A stretch of DNA of 64,000 nucleotides from positions 2,666,001 to 2,730,000 of the forward strand of contig OX467084.1 of NCBI GenBank assembly GCA_950106755.1, in the 5' to 3' direction. This stretch comes from Climacium dendroides (lineage: Eukaryota; Streptophyta; Bryopsida; Hypnales; Climaciaceae). Numbering within the stretch: the stretch's first letter is position 1; each line of letters starts with the position of its first letter. The position numbers were made by a program, and so were the translations under genes. This document shows, piece after piece, positions 23,508 to 34,800 of this stretch. The notes beneath the pieces were generated by a model that saw nothing but the letters and a program-made list of their open reading frames with translations, was not told the DNA's origin and searched no databases.

Positions 23508-24120
23508 TGACGGTTGAAAATGCGACTAGAAACCAATGTCAATCAAAACCAGCCACAAATATCGGGTCGACGGATATATTGCTAAAAGATGTTGTAGGTT
23601 CAGGAAAAGCAAAGACAAGCTAGATTCAGACATAAAAGTAAGTATTTCATGCCTGATAGATTGCAAGCAGCTATTTCAGCAGGAGGTGGTAGATACTATA
23701 TTATGATTCTTTTCTTAAGTGTATGATTTTCTACTTTTGTAATGCAAATTTTTCATATAATCAAAATAGACTCTAATATCTTTCCAACACAATTTACGGT
23801 TTGTGAATTGATGAATTTTTGAGCCTACAAGAGGTTTTCAAAGTTTGCAGTTTTCATTCTGATTTCAAAGTTTGCAGTATTCATTCTGATTCACCTGCAC
23901 GCCAAAAATTCGAAATATTTTTGGACCCCACTGTACAGTACAATACAATGCAAGCACTCCTGAACCACCAATGCAAACAAACTAGACATATGAGCTTTTC
24001 CAATCACTTTTTAAAATGTCCTATGCTGCACAGTGCCTATTGCTTTTCCTTTTCTTACAAATGTGGACCAAAAACAAAGCCCACATATCCATTAGAAAGG
24101 TGAATCAAAATACCCTCCTA
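23508..24120. other. Spacer, no gene seen
   Basis: Includes a short duplication near 23838-23892 (CAAAGTTTGCAGTNTTCATTCTGATT twice). No protein-like frame supported. Confidence 0.4.
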
Positions 24121-24305
24121 TGTCAAAATCAAACCCCATCAGACGAGGGTGGTTTGCAGCTGCAGCAGTTATATGTCAATTCTGGACCAGTCTTGCTCTG
24201 ACTTCCACCATCAAAATTTGTCCAAGATGACCAAGAAGCTTTCTGTAGTCTTGACAAGGGTGTAAGCATCCTCAACCAAACTAACAAACATACCTCCTAC
24301 AACAC

Positions 24306-27300
24306 TCAAGGACTCATAAGCTTGTTGAAATCAATGGCAATGACATATTGCTCTGAATCAAGAATCACTCTAGGCAAGGCGCCTATGTACTTGGTCTTTC
24401 CGGTAGTAAGCCATGGTTGAAAACCAGTTTGGTCATACTTATCCTTCGGGACACAAGCACAAACCCTCAACTTCGTTAAGCCCAATGCACTGGCCGCATC
24501 CTGCAAACCCTGGACTATATACCCGTGGGGTGAACGGGTACGACTGAAAAACTGCAACAACAAATCAGGATGAAGTACCCCATCAATACTTTTAAAATTT
24601 GTTGGTGTTGGCCGATAATATCCGTCCAACTTGAACTCAGGAAACTTTCCCCAAGAGTCGAAATAAACAAGCTCCTTCTCGGACAGCTTCAGAGCCTCCA
24701 CCTCAGTACCCTTGGCAGGTCCACCTGAAGCAATGAGTTTTTTTATAAGCAAAATGACTATGCCCATTAACTTCAGATAGCTATTTTAATAGAATCATCT
24801 ACGTCTTTTGATAAATTTTTTAGCAGATTACTATATTTGGTACATTTCTGGCTAATTTTGACAAACTTATTACCAATATTGAAGCAAATTGGCTAATTAC
24901 CTCCTGCAGCTCCTTTGATAAAATTAGCCAATAATATTCTCCTCTAGCCATTTCCCTAAAATTCATGCCAGAAAATTTCACTCACCTCGAGTAACCTTCT
25001 TCATCTGAAACAGTCCGCCTTGCTTGATGAGACGATGTCCCACAAGCTCAAACATATACCCATAAAGGTTGCCAATACTGGGGTTATTTGCATAATCCCT
25101 CATAAATTTCACCACACACCCCTTACTTAGATCTTGAAAATGCTGGGCAAACAAATTTCGTACAGAAATTGACGCAAAGTCGAAAACCTTGCGGCTGTAC
25201 TTATCGTTCTCACTATCCTCACCTTCTCCACATTTAATGTGGACAAGAGCATCCCCCATTCCACGCCCTTCAAAATTCCCAATAAACAAGTCCAAAGCCT
25301 CATCCTTGCGAACTGCCTTCATAGATTCTTCTATGTAAACAAGACGGTCTACAGTACGCATCCCACACAGAACAAACCTGGGGATGCCTCCGATCGTCTC
25401 AAAATAAAGAAGAGCCTTTTCTTTCACTGGGACCTGCATTTCTTGCCGGTTGGACCTATGCTGCTCAAACTCATCCAGAAATCCACAGACTTCCTCCTTT
25501 TCCCATACAGGAAAATACCGCACTTTAACCATTTGATTCTTGGCATACTCATGATAATTCTCCTTTTTCAAAGAGGAAACCTGTAAAATATGGCATTTCC
25601 AGGAAACAGGTTCCATCTGAGCCCCATCGATGACAAGCCATGCGTTTTCATCATTAAGTACCTCGATCACGTCAAGGTGATGGCTGAAAGTAGAGGCCAT
25701 CGGTGAATCCTCTCGAGTGAAGTCCAGCAAATGAAAGTCCTTTCCAAGTTTCCACACAACCTTTTGCTTTAATGTGGCCAGATAGCATATCCAAAACAGC
25801 GAGAACATAGACTTCCCTATGCCGGATGTCCCCAAAATGGTGAATCTTTCACCAGGCGTAGCTGCCGACATGATGTCCTTCATATCCGTGTAGCAATTGC
25901 GGACCCAAAGAAGAATCCCACCCCTAAAATTGCGGAGTGGGTCAACCTCCAGTTTGAAGAAGGGCCTGGGCATCTTCACATCTGCAACTTCCCCAACGGC
26001 CTTTTTATGACTCTCAACAGCCTGCTCATAATCTTGCTTCCATCTCTTGTAACTCGCTGCTGCCGATGACACAAAATCCTGGATGCTTGTATCCACACGC
26101 CGCCTTTTTGGAGCTCTTAACCCTAGGGACACACAGCAATTTCATGCACATGTAAACTGACTTCTGTGGGGACGAAAAGTTCAGGGAAGGAAGATCCATC
26201 CTGGTCACATTCAACCCTAAAACCGCTCACAAAACAGACCTGACGAAACCCTACAGTAGACCATTTAAATTGACAAATCCTAACGCATTTCATTGGCTCG
26301 TGCCATGTCTTAATCACTCCGGTCAGGGGACTATATATTCGGCACGATTTCAAGCGCCACGAATACAGCCACGAACCATCCCTCCAAGTAAGCATCAGTC
26401 CTCCATGCCAAAACTGCATTATCGCTATCATTAAACAAAGAAGTTCGATACTCATCTGATTTATCTAGCACCAAGAACCTACATAACCTAAGGGACAAAC
26501 AGCTCCTGGAAGTACAAGAGGGACACAACGCTGTTCAAGCAAGAAGCAAAAAAGTGAAAATCCGAGCTGCGCCAACGCGCCAACGCGGTTACGATTACCA
26601 AGGCACAAGTGACGACGATCAGGTGACAACAAACCGGCACGATTACTGCACTGCCTCAGCACCTATTGCCTCAACAAACAGTGGACCACAGACAATCAAC
26701 AACAGGATCTGACGCATCAATATAGGCTTTAAAAATGGCCGAGTCTCAACTACTCACTTTGATCTCGCAGGTTCGCTCTGTCTTGCAGAAGAATATTCTC
26801 CTTCTGTCACAGAAGATTCTTAAGAAGACGTATCTGCGGTTTAGGGTAAAATATGCTCTCTTGAAGTGCAAAACCTAAGAAACTAATCCAGTTACACTAT
26901 AATATCCCCAGAAACGAAATCACACGGACGTTCAAAACCCTAACCTACAAAACATTGTCACATGACAGTAGCCATAAACCACAAGTATCAACCAACAATT
27001 ACTTGGAATAAAAATAGAAGAGGATGCAAGGATAGCAATCACTCGGAACATTACAGTGAACAACCGATTCTCAAGACAAAGTGACAACGATTTGGTGCTT
27101 TCTCAACTAAACAGGTGCTTTTCTGTGAACTTAGCGTGGACACTGTAAGAGCGGAAGTGCGCGAGAACATACCTGTAGACGTTCCATGAATTCGAGGCTT
27201 CCCAGTGACTACCACAGGATCTTCCTTCGTTCCGGCAGGTTTTCCCCTCTTCTTGAAGAACTCCTCCATCTCCTCCCACACTGCATCTCTAGGAAACATA

Positions 27301-27431
27301 GTTTCATTCAATGCAATAGACGTTGGATCCAACTCGAACAGGTCACCAAGCACAGAGAAATCGATCCTCCCATTGCGAATATAAACACTAGCAGGTGGAG
27401 ATGATTCCGTCTTGAAGTAGGAATCCTTCAT
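24306..27431 (-). CDS. Crinkler (CRN)-type protein: header, P-loop NTPase, restriction-nuclease-like C-terminus; intact
   Basis: Exons 27173-27431, 24986-26122 and 24306-24724 join in phase (259+1137+419 bases) to encode 604 residues ending in TGA. Residues 1-86 are a short header. A basic PKRRRVD patch at once follows the exon junction, a likely nuclear signal. GTSGIGKS at about 184-191 is Walker A and LVIDGAQ near 249-255 Walker B, placing it with the STAND/AAA-like NTPases of CRN/RHS proteins. The last exon has DGVLHPDLLLQFF (about 513-525) and CACVPKDKYD (about 554-563), the layout of the CRN restriction-endonuclease-like domain (hydrophobic Q-containing strand, helix, then VVP-type strand). 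By family these act in the nucleus and can damage DNA or cause cell death; the role in this organism is unknown. I start at ATG 27431 because the upstream splice acceptor used by the other copies is deleted here. It lies in the same orientation as two broken relatives. Confidence 0.8.
26735..26878 (+). CDS. Small ORF antisense within CRN intron 1, second copy
   Basis: Duplicate of the 47-codon frame at 20239-20382 with ATG, length and stop retained. Because the surrounding intron is also nearly unchanged, retention is not evidence of selection. Confidence 0.2.
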   Translation: MAESQLLTLISQVRSVLQKNILLLSQKILKKTYLRFRVKYALLKCKT

Positions 27432-27482
27432 TGTGAAAACCACGTCAGAGTCAACACTCAATCAAAGACACAACCGAAAGCT

Positions 27483-28343
27483 TAATCCAAACCCTCCACA
27501 ATCATCAAATCATCCTCCCAGTAATGAAGCTCAACTCGACACACAGAAGCTCGGCGCCACTGTACGGGACTGATGCTCACCCGTAGGCAGCACTCCGCAC
27601 ACACAGCTCTCGAAAAACTGAAGATGACAAGAATTTGAATCCGAAGAGAGGGACAGGGAGAAAAGAGCACACTACCATGGCGAAGGGCGAATGGAGAGAG
27701 TCTCGAGAGCACGCAGAGCAATGGAGACAGTCTCGGGAGCACACAGAGTAATGGGCACTCAAACTTGACTTCAATCGCACTGAAGTCACCCTAAAATCCC
27801 AGCGTGCATAGATCTCTCACGAGCTACGAAGCTCACAGCGAAAAACGGCTCTACGCTGACACAGACATGCTCCCCCTCGCCCCAAGGGGAAGGGGCAATA
27901 ATACTTGAAGAGAAAAATAACCAGGAATCTTAAAGAGCCATGTGCAGGGGACTGAGCAGCAACGCAGCAGCTTGAGAGAGAGCCAGATCGTAAGGACGGG
28001 GACGAACGCGGCGAAGGAGGGATGTGAACGCGGCGAGGCTGGTTTGAAGCGCACACTGCACCAAAAGTCGCCTCGTCTGCGCGAGCAACTACGGAAGGAA
28101 GATTGCGAGGGTGGAGATCCGGTTGTGTTAACGGGGGATCGAGAGGCGCACAAATGCGCGCACACAGACAGCGGGAGGGAGAGGAGAAGGAGCTTGCGAG
28201 AAGGGGAAATGGGAGCACTGCAGGTCATCCCCGAACCCTAAATCGCCCACAGCCGTAGGATCTCCCGAATCGATCCAAGCCGTCCACCGCCACCCTATAA
28301 GGACGGGCCTATCTCTTCTATCTTCTCTTCTATTAAGACAGCA
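27483..28343 (-). promoter_or_regulatory. 5' flank of CRN copy 2, GC-rich
   Basis: Contains the AAGCTCGGCGCCACTG block shared with copy 1, a duplicated AGTCTCGNGAGCAC phrase near 27701 and 27731, and a GC-rich zone at 27960-28250. It ends with AACCCTAAATCGCCCACAGCCGTAGGATC, similar to the flank of copy 1 at 21619. No gene is supported here; short open frames on both strands reflect base composition. Confidence 0.4.
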
Positions 28344-28741
28344 CTAGAGTGCCCTGTGGCGTTGCCACAATCAAAACAAAAGTAAAAGTAATTTTCTAAT
28401 TTTTGTAAAATCAAAAACAACTCAAAAATCCATAACTTTCTCACCGTGAGTCAAAAGGCCATGAAACCAAGCCTATGCACCCCTCCTCACCGAGGGCTTT
28501 CCGACGGTACCAAGATTGCGACCGAAATATAAGTAAAAGTAATTTTCTAATTTTTTAAAACAAAAAATAACTCAAAAATGTACAACTTTCACATCGTACG
28601 TCGGAAGGCCACGAAACCAAGCCGGTGTACCCCTCCTCGCTGAGGGCTTTCCAATGGTACCAAGCACGTGACCAGGGGACGCACGGTCCAGGAGATCTCA
28701 ATGTGACAAACAAAACAAACCACTTGTCTTAATAGAAGAGA
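28344..28741 (-). mobile_element. Complete non-autonomous Helitron, 398 bp
   Basis: Read on the minus strand it starts TCTCTTCTATTAAGACA at 28741 and ends GTGGCAACGCCAC, eight bases, CTAG at 28344. The 5-bp stem with 3-base loop just before CTAG is the Helitron terminal hairpin. The base before TC is A and the base after CTAG is T, as expected for insertion between A and T. No coding capacity, so it would need a RepHel helicase in trans. Confidence 0.85.
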
Positions 28742-29133
28742 TGTTTAGTTTGTTTTGTTTTGTTTTGTTTGTCACGTTGAGATCTCCTGACCATATGTCC
28801 CCCGGTCACGTGCTTGGTACTGTTGGAAAGCCCTCGGCGAGAAGAGGTGCACCGGCTTGGTTCTGTGGCGTTCCCACGTACGGTGTGAAAGTTGTACATT
28901 TTTTAGTTATTTTTGGTTCTGCAAAATTAGAAAATTACTTTTACTCATATTTTGATCACAATCTTGATACCATCGGAAAGCCCTCAACGAGGAGGGGTGC
29001 ACGGGCTTGGTTTCGTGGCATTCCAATTGACAATGAGAAAGTTATGGAATTTTGAGTTGTTTTTGGTTCTAGAAAAATTAGAAAATTACTTTTACTTTTA
29101 TTTTGATTGTGGCAATGCCACAGGACACTCTAG
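28742..29133 (+). mobile_element. Helitron-like copy in opposite orientation, 3' end intact
   Basis: Ends GTGGCAATGCCAC, eight bases, CTAG at 29130-29133 followed by T. The body parallels the 28344-28741 element in inverted orientation (GTCACGTGCTTGGTAC, GGAAAGCCCTC, GGTGCACNGGCTTGG), making a head-to-head pair. The TC 5' end is missing at the junction. Confidence 0.75.
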
Positions 29134-29377
29134 TCCTTTCCTTTAAGATAGGCTATTTGTTTTGTTTGTTTGTTTTGTTTGTTACGTTGAGATCTCCCGG
29201 ATCGTGAGTCCTTTGGTCACGTGCTTGGTACCGTCGGAAAGCCCTTGGCAAGGAGGGGTGCACGGGCTTGGTTTCATCAAGTTCGGACCTATGGTGAGAA
29301 AGTTATTGATTTTTGAAGTATTTTTTGAGTTGAAAAATTAAAAAATTACTTTTATTTTGAGATCTCCTAGACTATGT
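29134..29377 (+). mobile_element. Third Helitron-like copy, 3' truncated
   Basis: Starts TCCTTTCCTTTAAGATA directly after the CTAG of the previous copy and carries the same GTCACGTGCTTGGTACC and GGAAAGCCC phrases. It stops where the retrotransposon LTR begins, so the LTR insertion or a deletion removed its 3' end. Confidence 0.55.
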
Positions 29378-30997
29378 TGTCAGGACCTGGATTGCAAATC
29401 TCTTGTCGACGCTCCAGTCGTGACTCCCAGCTCCATGCCTCATCACTCCGCTATCCATCCTGTAAGATCCCCTCCCTTCCCTAATTCCCTCCCCATATCT
29501 GGAGTGATGCTCATCAATCGATCCAATTGCCTGAGTATGAATAACCTTACTCAATAATCCTACTCAGAATCAAAGAGACGAGAATCTTACAATGTTCCAT
29601 ACTATTGATAGAATGCAAGGTGAGAGACACCGCCCTCTCACTGGCCCTTAACCCTAGACCGCCCAAGGGGACACATTCTGGCCGTTCATAGTTTTGAAGT
29701 ACAATTTAAAGTGCTGTAACTTTTGCATCCAATGACCAAATTTAATAAAACTTGTTGGAAAAGTTGCGCATACTAGTCTAGTTTGTGTAGTAGAATTTTC
29801 AGATCAATCTAATACGAATTGAGTTTGTGAAAGTCATTCAAAGTTCACAGGTTCAGTTTGAGTTCAACACACTGCATTGTCATGGCTACAACTTTGAAGG
29901 CTTGTATCTCCTTCATCCAATGTTTGTTTTCAATACAATTTGTTGGATTTTGTTCCTCTAGAAGTCTAGTTATTGTGGTAAAATTTTCATAGCAATCCAA
30001 GTTGTTTTGAATGCTTGGAAGCAATTCGAAGTTGAAAACCCTAACATTTTTTGGTTAGTATGCACTTCGGCGGCTTGTTACTTCTTCATACTGTGTCCAT
30101 TTTCAAAACTTTTTTTTAGGAAAGTTGCGCATACTTACCTAGTTTGTGTGGCTAGAATTTCGTATTAATCAAAGAAGTAACAAGTGACTAAGAAGCATTT
30201 TAGTAGAAGTAGGTTCAGCCTTAGATGTGTTTTCTTCACCCTTTTTAGCTATTTTTTTGACATTTCAAAGTCATTTTGCAAACACAATGAGTCACTTTCA
30301 TGAATTTTTTTTCCACCAATGAGTGTGTATGTTGATTTCAAAGCACATTTTAGTTCAAATTTTTTTCATGTGAGTAGGTTTAGAAATCAAATTTCACCTC
30401 CAAATGTGTTTTTAGGAAAATTTCAGCATCTTTTTTCAACACTAAAACATTATAATCTTTCAATCCGTGCAATCAAATGACTCCAAATTTGATCCACATC
30501 ATCTACAATATATACACTACAAGATTGTACGGTTGAGATTTTCATACCTTAGTAAGATATAGACTTATAAGGCTTGAAAAACAAGGATGTTTTCATACCT
30601 AAAATGGCCTTCGGCCTTTTACAGTTAAGAGGAACGAGGAGGCCAGGGAGGACTGACCCCTCTATTGCCCCGTTTTCTACCCCTGGATAAAACACTGGAA
30701 TCTTTTTATTTGCCATCCATGAAAAGATTTGCAAATTTTGAATTCATATTTGCAATCAGAGACCCCAAATTAGTCTAGGGAGGTGTCGAGAAACAAATTT
30801 TACATGGTCCCAAATAGGGGGCAATTTTTACATTTACCCCTGGTTGGGACAATAGAGGGGTCAGTCCTCCCTAGCCGGAATGAGGAGCATCCCAAAAACC
30901 CAACCACTGTAACTGCATGTGGTGAGTAACCGCCCTCCCCTAACCCCTTCCTAGTATTACTGGTCATGCAGTCTAGATGTAGGATAGAGTCCTAACA
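29378..30997 (-). repeat. 3' LTR of the chromovirus, 1.6 kb including an inserted MITE
   Basis: On the minus strand it begins TGTTAGGACTC at 30997, immediately after AAGAAGGGATAA, a short purine-rich polypurine tract following the pol stop. It ends GTCCTGACA at 29378. The ends form the usual TG...CA with an extended inverted match (TGTTAGGAC/GTCCTGACA). A 236-bp MITE sits inside it. No second LTR is present because the 5' half of the element is missing. Confidence 0.6.
30631..30886. mobile_element. MULE-like MITE with 10-bp target duplication
   Basis: Element 30641-30876 (236 bp) has 31-bp terminal inverted repeats starting GGCCAGGGAGGACTGACCCC on the left and GGCTAGGGAGGACTGACCCC on the right arm read inward, two mismatches in 31. 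It is flanked by GGAACGAGGA (30631-30640) and GGAATGAGGA (30877-30886), a 10-bp target duplication with one change, the size made by Mutator-like transposases. No ORF inside. Confidence 0.75.
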
Positions 30998-32965
30998 TTA
31001 TCCCTTCTTTAAGGTTCTAGTCTGTGGTCCTGGTGCATTGGGATGTCGTGGATGAAACTTTTTAACGGCTTTGGGAGCGTTTTGCAAATATTCTGCAAGT
31101 TCCCACAAATTTTGGTCTTGCCCATATCCTTGCCATGAAACAAGATACTGAAGTTTTCTTCCGCGTCCACTTAATTGAGAATCTAATACGCTGCGAACTT
31201 CCCATTCAATCTCCCCTGCCGGTGTTATAATTGGTGGTGGAGGTTGTTGCTTGCGAGCTGAAATGGTGTCTTGATGATACAGTTCTAGAAGTGATACGTG
31301 GAACATGTCGTGAATTCGGAGCGTTTTGGGAAGTTGTAGTCGATACACCAATTCTGACAATTTTGTTGAGATAATGAAAGGTTCCAAAAATTTTGACTCC
31401 AACTTTTTAGACGGTGCAGTGGTAGCAATATGGTTGTGTCAAAGGAGTACTTTGTCTCCAATTTTAAAATGAGGTTGCTATTGGATGTAGTAATCGTAAT
31501 ATCTCTTTGCTTGGTCTCCTGCAATTTTAATGATGGTCTTTATCTTGTCGTGAACTTCTTGTATATGGCGTACCCTTTCTTCTGCTACTGGCATTGTGGA
31601 ACTTGTTGGTGATATGCAGGACCAGGTTGGATGATACCTATAAGTGGCATAAAAAGGCAAAAATCCTGTGGCCAAATGGAGCGAATTGTTGTAAGTGAAT
31701 TCCGTTATGGATAGAAAACCTGACCAGTCATTTTGTCGGCAAGTGGTGAATATTTTAAGAATTTGTTCTAGAGTTTGATTGACCTGCTCCGTTTGTCCAT
31801 CTGATTGTGGGTGAAACGCTGTTGAAGGAGCAGGGCGAATATGGAGGAGGTCATATAGCCTTTGCATGAACTTTGAGACAAATACTAGGCCTCGATCCGA
31901 AATTATTTCGTTTGGCATCCCATGGTACTTCCACACATGCTGGAGATATAGGGTGGCCGTTTCCTTGGAATCAATAGTTTCATTTGTTGGGATAAAATGG
32001 GCTAATTTCGTGTTTTTATCAACTACTACTATAATAGTGTCAAATCCTGCACTCTTTGGCAATTTCACAATAAAGTCCGTTGTGACTCGCTTCCATGGTG
32101 ATTCTCCTGCTGAAATCGGCTATAGCAAACCATATCGGTTGTGGTGTGTGGATTTTGATCGTTGGCATAAATCACAGCCATCTACGTATCGATGAACATA
32201 TTGTCTCAAAGTTGGCCAATAAAAGGTTCTTGTTACTAGATCTAGTATTTTAGCTCGCCCTAAATGACCTGCGAGCGGTGCATCGTGCCTTGACTGTAAT
32301 ATTTGAAGTTGTATCTCCTCATTGTCGGGGCCCATGATCTTGTCCATATAATAAAATATCCTATCCCTAAGCATGTAATCTTGGAACCTTCGTCGAATGT
32401 TTGTTAGAGCCCTGTCGGGCTCGTTGTTGAAGAATGCTAATATTGGTTGAAGGCTTCTATCATCTGTGGTTGTTTCTCTGATAAACTGAAGAATTTCCGT
32501 ATCATTCCAAACGTGATCACATGTCTCCAACATTGCTAGACGTAATAAGGGTTTTGAGTTATTGTCCATGTTTTCATTGATATCGTTTCGTCTAGAAAGC
32601 ATATCGGCTCAGCCATTTAGTGACCCCAATCTATGTTGGATTACAAAATTGAATGCTAAGAGTAACTCCGACCATCGGGCTTGTCGATGGTTAAGTTGTT
32701 TTATAGTAAGAAATTGTTCAAGATTTTTATGGTCCGAAATTACTCGCACCTGATGTGGGGATCCTTCTAGATATACTTGCCAATCTTGGAAGGCTAAGAC
32801 GACGCTGAGTAATTCTTTGTTGTAGATATCATAATTTTGTTTAGCAGTTGTCATCTTGGAACTTCAATAGGCGCAGGGATGGAGATGCCCATCCTCCCCA
32901 TGTTGCGAGAGGATGCCCCCTGTTGCCATGTCCGACGCATCCGTTTCCACAATAAAAACATGGAG
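30998..32965 (-). pseudogene. Ty3/gypsy chromovirus pol fragment: RNase H, integrase, chromodomain
   Basis: A single minus-strand frame from about 32965 to 30998 shows, in order: RNase H with VETDASDMATGGILSQ, NYDIYNKELLSVV and VISDHKNLEQF; the HHCC zinc-binding part of integrase (RHDAPLAGHLGR, CDLCQRS); the integrase core with IVVVDK, ISDRGLVFVS and HPQSDGQTEQVN; and a C-terminal chromodomain (EVRSVLDSQ, YLVSWQGYG, NLWELAEYL), which guides chromoviruses into heterochromatin. The frame is stopped at 32864 (TGA), 32609 (TGA), 32120 (TAG, after YGLL where the family has Gln), 31478 (TAG) and 31439 (TGA). Gag, protease and reverse transcriptase are absent: homology ends at about 32965, exactly where an FCP1-like gene begins on the other strand. 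Inactive. Confidence 0.9.
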
Positions 32966-33570
32966 TCTTGTGTGTCTATGAAGACGCCAAGTACAAGGGG
33001 TGGGCTGTACACGTCGGGAATGCAAACCAACTGCACTCCGCCACAATTCCTGCGATTGTGGGACCGAAGGCGGACTTTGTCCGCCCGAATTGCGCTCATT
33101 TTCTTCATGAGCTAGGATTGATAGCACACGTTTCTATTTGGAGCTCAATGAAGAAGTTTACCATTCAAAAAATTGTTAAGTATCTTTTTGTCGGTCTAGA
33201 TAAGCCCCGCATTATACTTGGGCAGGAGTCTTGCACGACGCTCAAGTGTAAAGAACAAGGCCGGATAGTCACATTCAGGGAGCCAGGTACCACTAAGGAC
33301 TTATTCGTGAAGGATGCAAACACCTTGTTTAATAATTTCAATGGACAATTTCTTCGAGAGAATACTATCATAGTTGACGACAATCCTATGAAGCACTTCA
33401 TGAACAAGTCGGAGAACGTCGTTCTTTCCATCAGCTGGTCTCCCAAGGGTAACGGTCCCAGGGACTCATATTTGAACATGGTCCTTTTGCCCTGGCTCAG
33501 GCGACTTTACGTAACTCGAGATGAAGGGTTGAAATCTTTTTGCAAAAGTAGTGAGGGGAAGATTGGGTGA
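32966..33570 (+). pseudogene. FCP1/NIF-like phosphatase domain, 5'-truncated copy
   Basis: Relative of the gene at 55.8-57.3 kb: SIWSSMKKFT matches VWSSMDQSYA, and NTIIVDDNPMKHFMN matches NTVIVDDKPKKHFLN, the metal-binding Asp pair motif of FCP1/SCP-type HAD phosphatases. The copy begins at VYEDAKYKG, just after where the nucleophile motif (DLNG in the paralogue) should be, because the chromovirus fragment abuts there. The catalytic Asp is therefore missing. At the 3' end the frame meets TGA at 33568, where the paralogue continues, so the tail is lost too. A second-gene copy follows at 34.8 kb, the same order as at 56-58 kb. Confidence 0.8.
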
Positions 33571-34800
33571 AAGATGTTGTATGATGAGAGAAGGGTGATT
33601 GCAAGAAACACTTGTACTATTTTCTGTCACACGTTGCGGGCTGAGTTGTTTTTTGGCCATAACTTTTGTGTTTTAACTCCAAATGACTTAAAATTTACAA
33701 GGAAGGTATTCATGACTATCCTACAACTTCCTTGATTTTTTGGTAATTTTCAAAAATAATTTACTATCCAGAAATAGGCCCGAAATAAATGTCACACTTG
33801 CCAATTTGGAGGTTTTTAGTACTTTTGAGTACCTTCTTCATATACCCTATATCAAGAAAATTATATGGAGTTCTTCTTTACATATAAATACAACTTTTCA
33901 CCGAAGGGTTTTTAAAAATAATTAATTTTGTGTGGTGTGGAAGTCTATGAAGAGAGCTTCCTTCTGCTTGTATTTTGAAACATATAAAATATTATTTTTG
34001 TAAGTTTTTTGGTGAATGACAATCTTCATAAAGTTATTAAAAATGGCCACTTTTTATTTTTTGTATTAACTTATTTTTACTATTTTTAACTAACTTTTGA
34101 ATCAAAGGTCCTATTTTCTTGAGATTTTGCACTTTTCAAGTTCTCCTACTTAGAGAATTTTCCTACACATTTCCTTTGGTGAAAACCTTCATTTTAGAGG
34201 TATATACGTAAGTCATATTTTTAAGATTTTTTTAAAATTAGTTTTCTAATTTTAAAGTACTCCTAAAGATTTCATGAGTATTATTGAAAAACACAACAAA
34301 TAGTAAAAGTGTTTCTTGCAATCACCCATAAATCGTGGCATATACAATAGTCTTATGGATGTAGTCAGAGTGTCTTCAGCACATTGATAGCGCACTACAT
34401 TTCATTGCATGTTCATCAACCACGTCAATGTAGTGATTGTATCATTGTCTAATCGGCATTACGAGAGGGTAGTTTAATTATTGCTTTAGTTTAGGTCGAG
34501 TCGTGTTGATTGGCATGTGGATTGTTCTCTGAGTTCCTAGTGAACTTCACCTCGCCTCGACCTTAATGGCTTGCACATTCGCATGTGTGGTTAGAGATAT
34601 ATGTAATTTGTATAATATATTTTTTTCATGAATACCTTTCTGTATTTTCTTCATCCTTCAGTTTAGGTTGGGTCGACCTCATTCGATGGCCAAGATTTTC
34701 TAAACTACATATTTATTATTGGAGTCTACTTGTAAATGTAATTACAGTTATAGTTTTTCTTTGAATTGTTCTAATCTCTTTTTTTTCTTAGAATTTGAAA
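33571..34800. other. AT-rich spacer, no gene seen
   Basis: 1.2 kb of AT-rich DNA between the FCP1-like fragment and the companion-gene fragment. Nothing coding recognised. A pyrimidine-rich TTTTTTTTCTTAG acceptor-like end lies just before 34791. Confidence 0.4.

Larger units (their letters stand above)
24121..27482. repeat. Segmental duplication, copy 2 (partner 17669-21447)
   Basis: Holds the intact NTPase-nuclease CRN gene. Compared with copy 1, the 5' leader exon and its intron are deleted: sequence jumps at 27482 from CACAACCGAAAG to CTTAATCCAAACCCT, which in copy 1 lies about 450 bases further on. Confidence 0.9.

Noticed and set aside
27817..28241. Overlapping open frames of 100-130 codons on both strands
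   Set aside because: GC-rich promoter flank; the frames are Ser/Pro/Arg-rich by composition and mutually overlapping.
28324..28741. TIR DNA transposon with 17-bp ends TCTCTTCTATTAAGACA
   Set aside because: The left copy lies outside the CTAG terminus. The A|TC...hairpin-CTAG|T structure explains the element as a Helitron, and the left word as an end of another copy.
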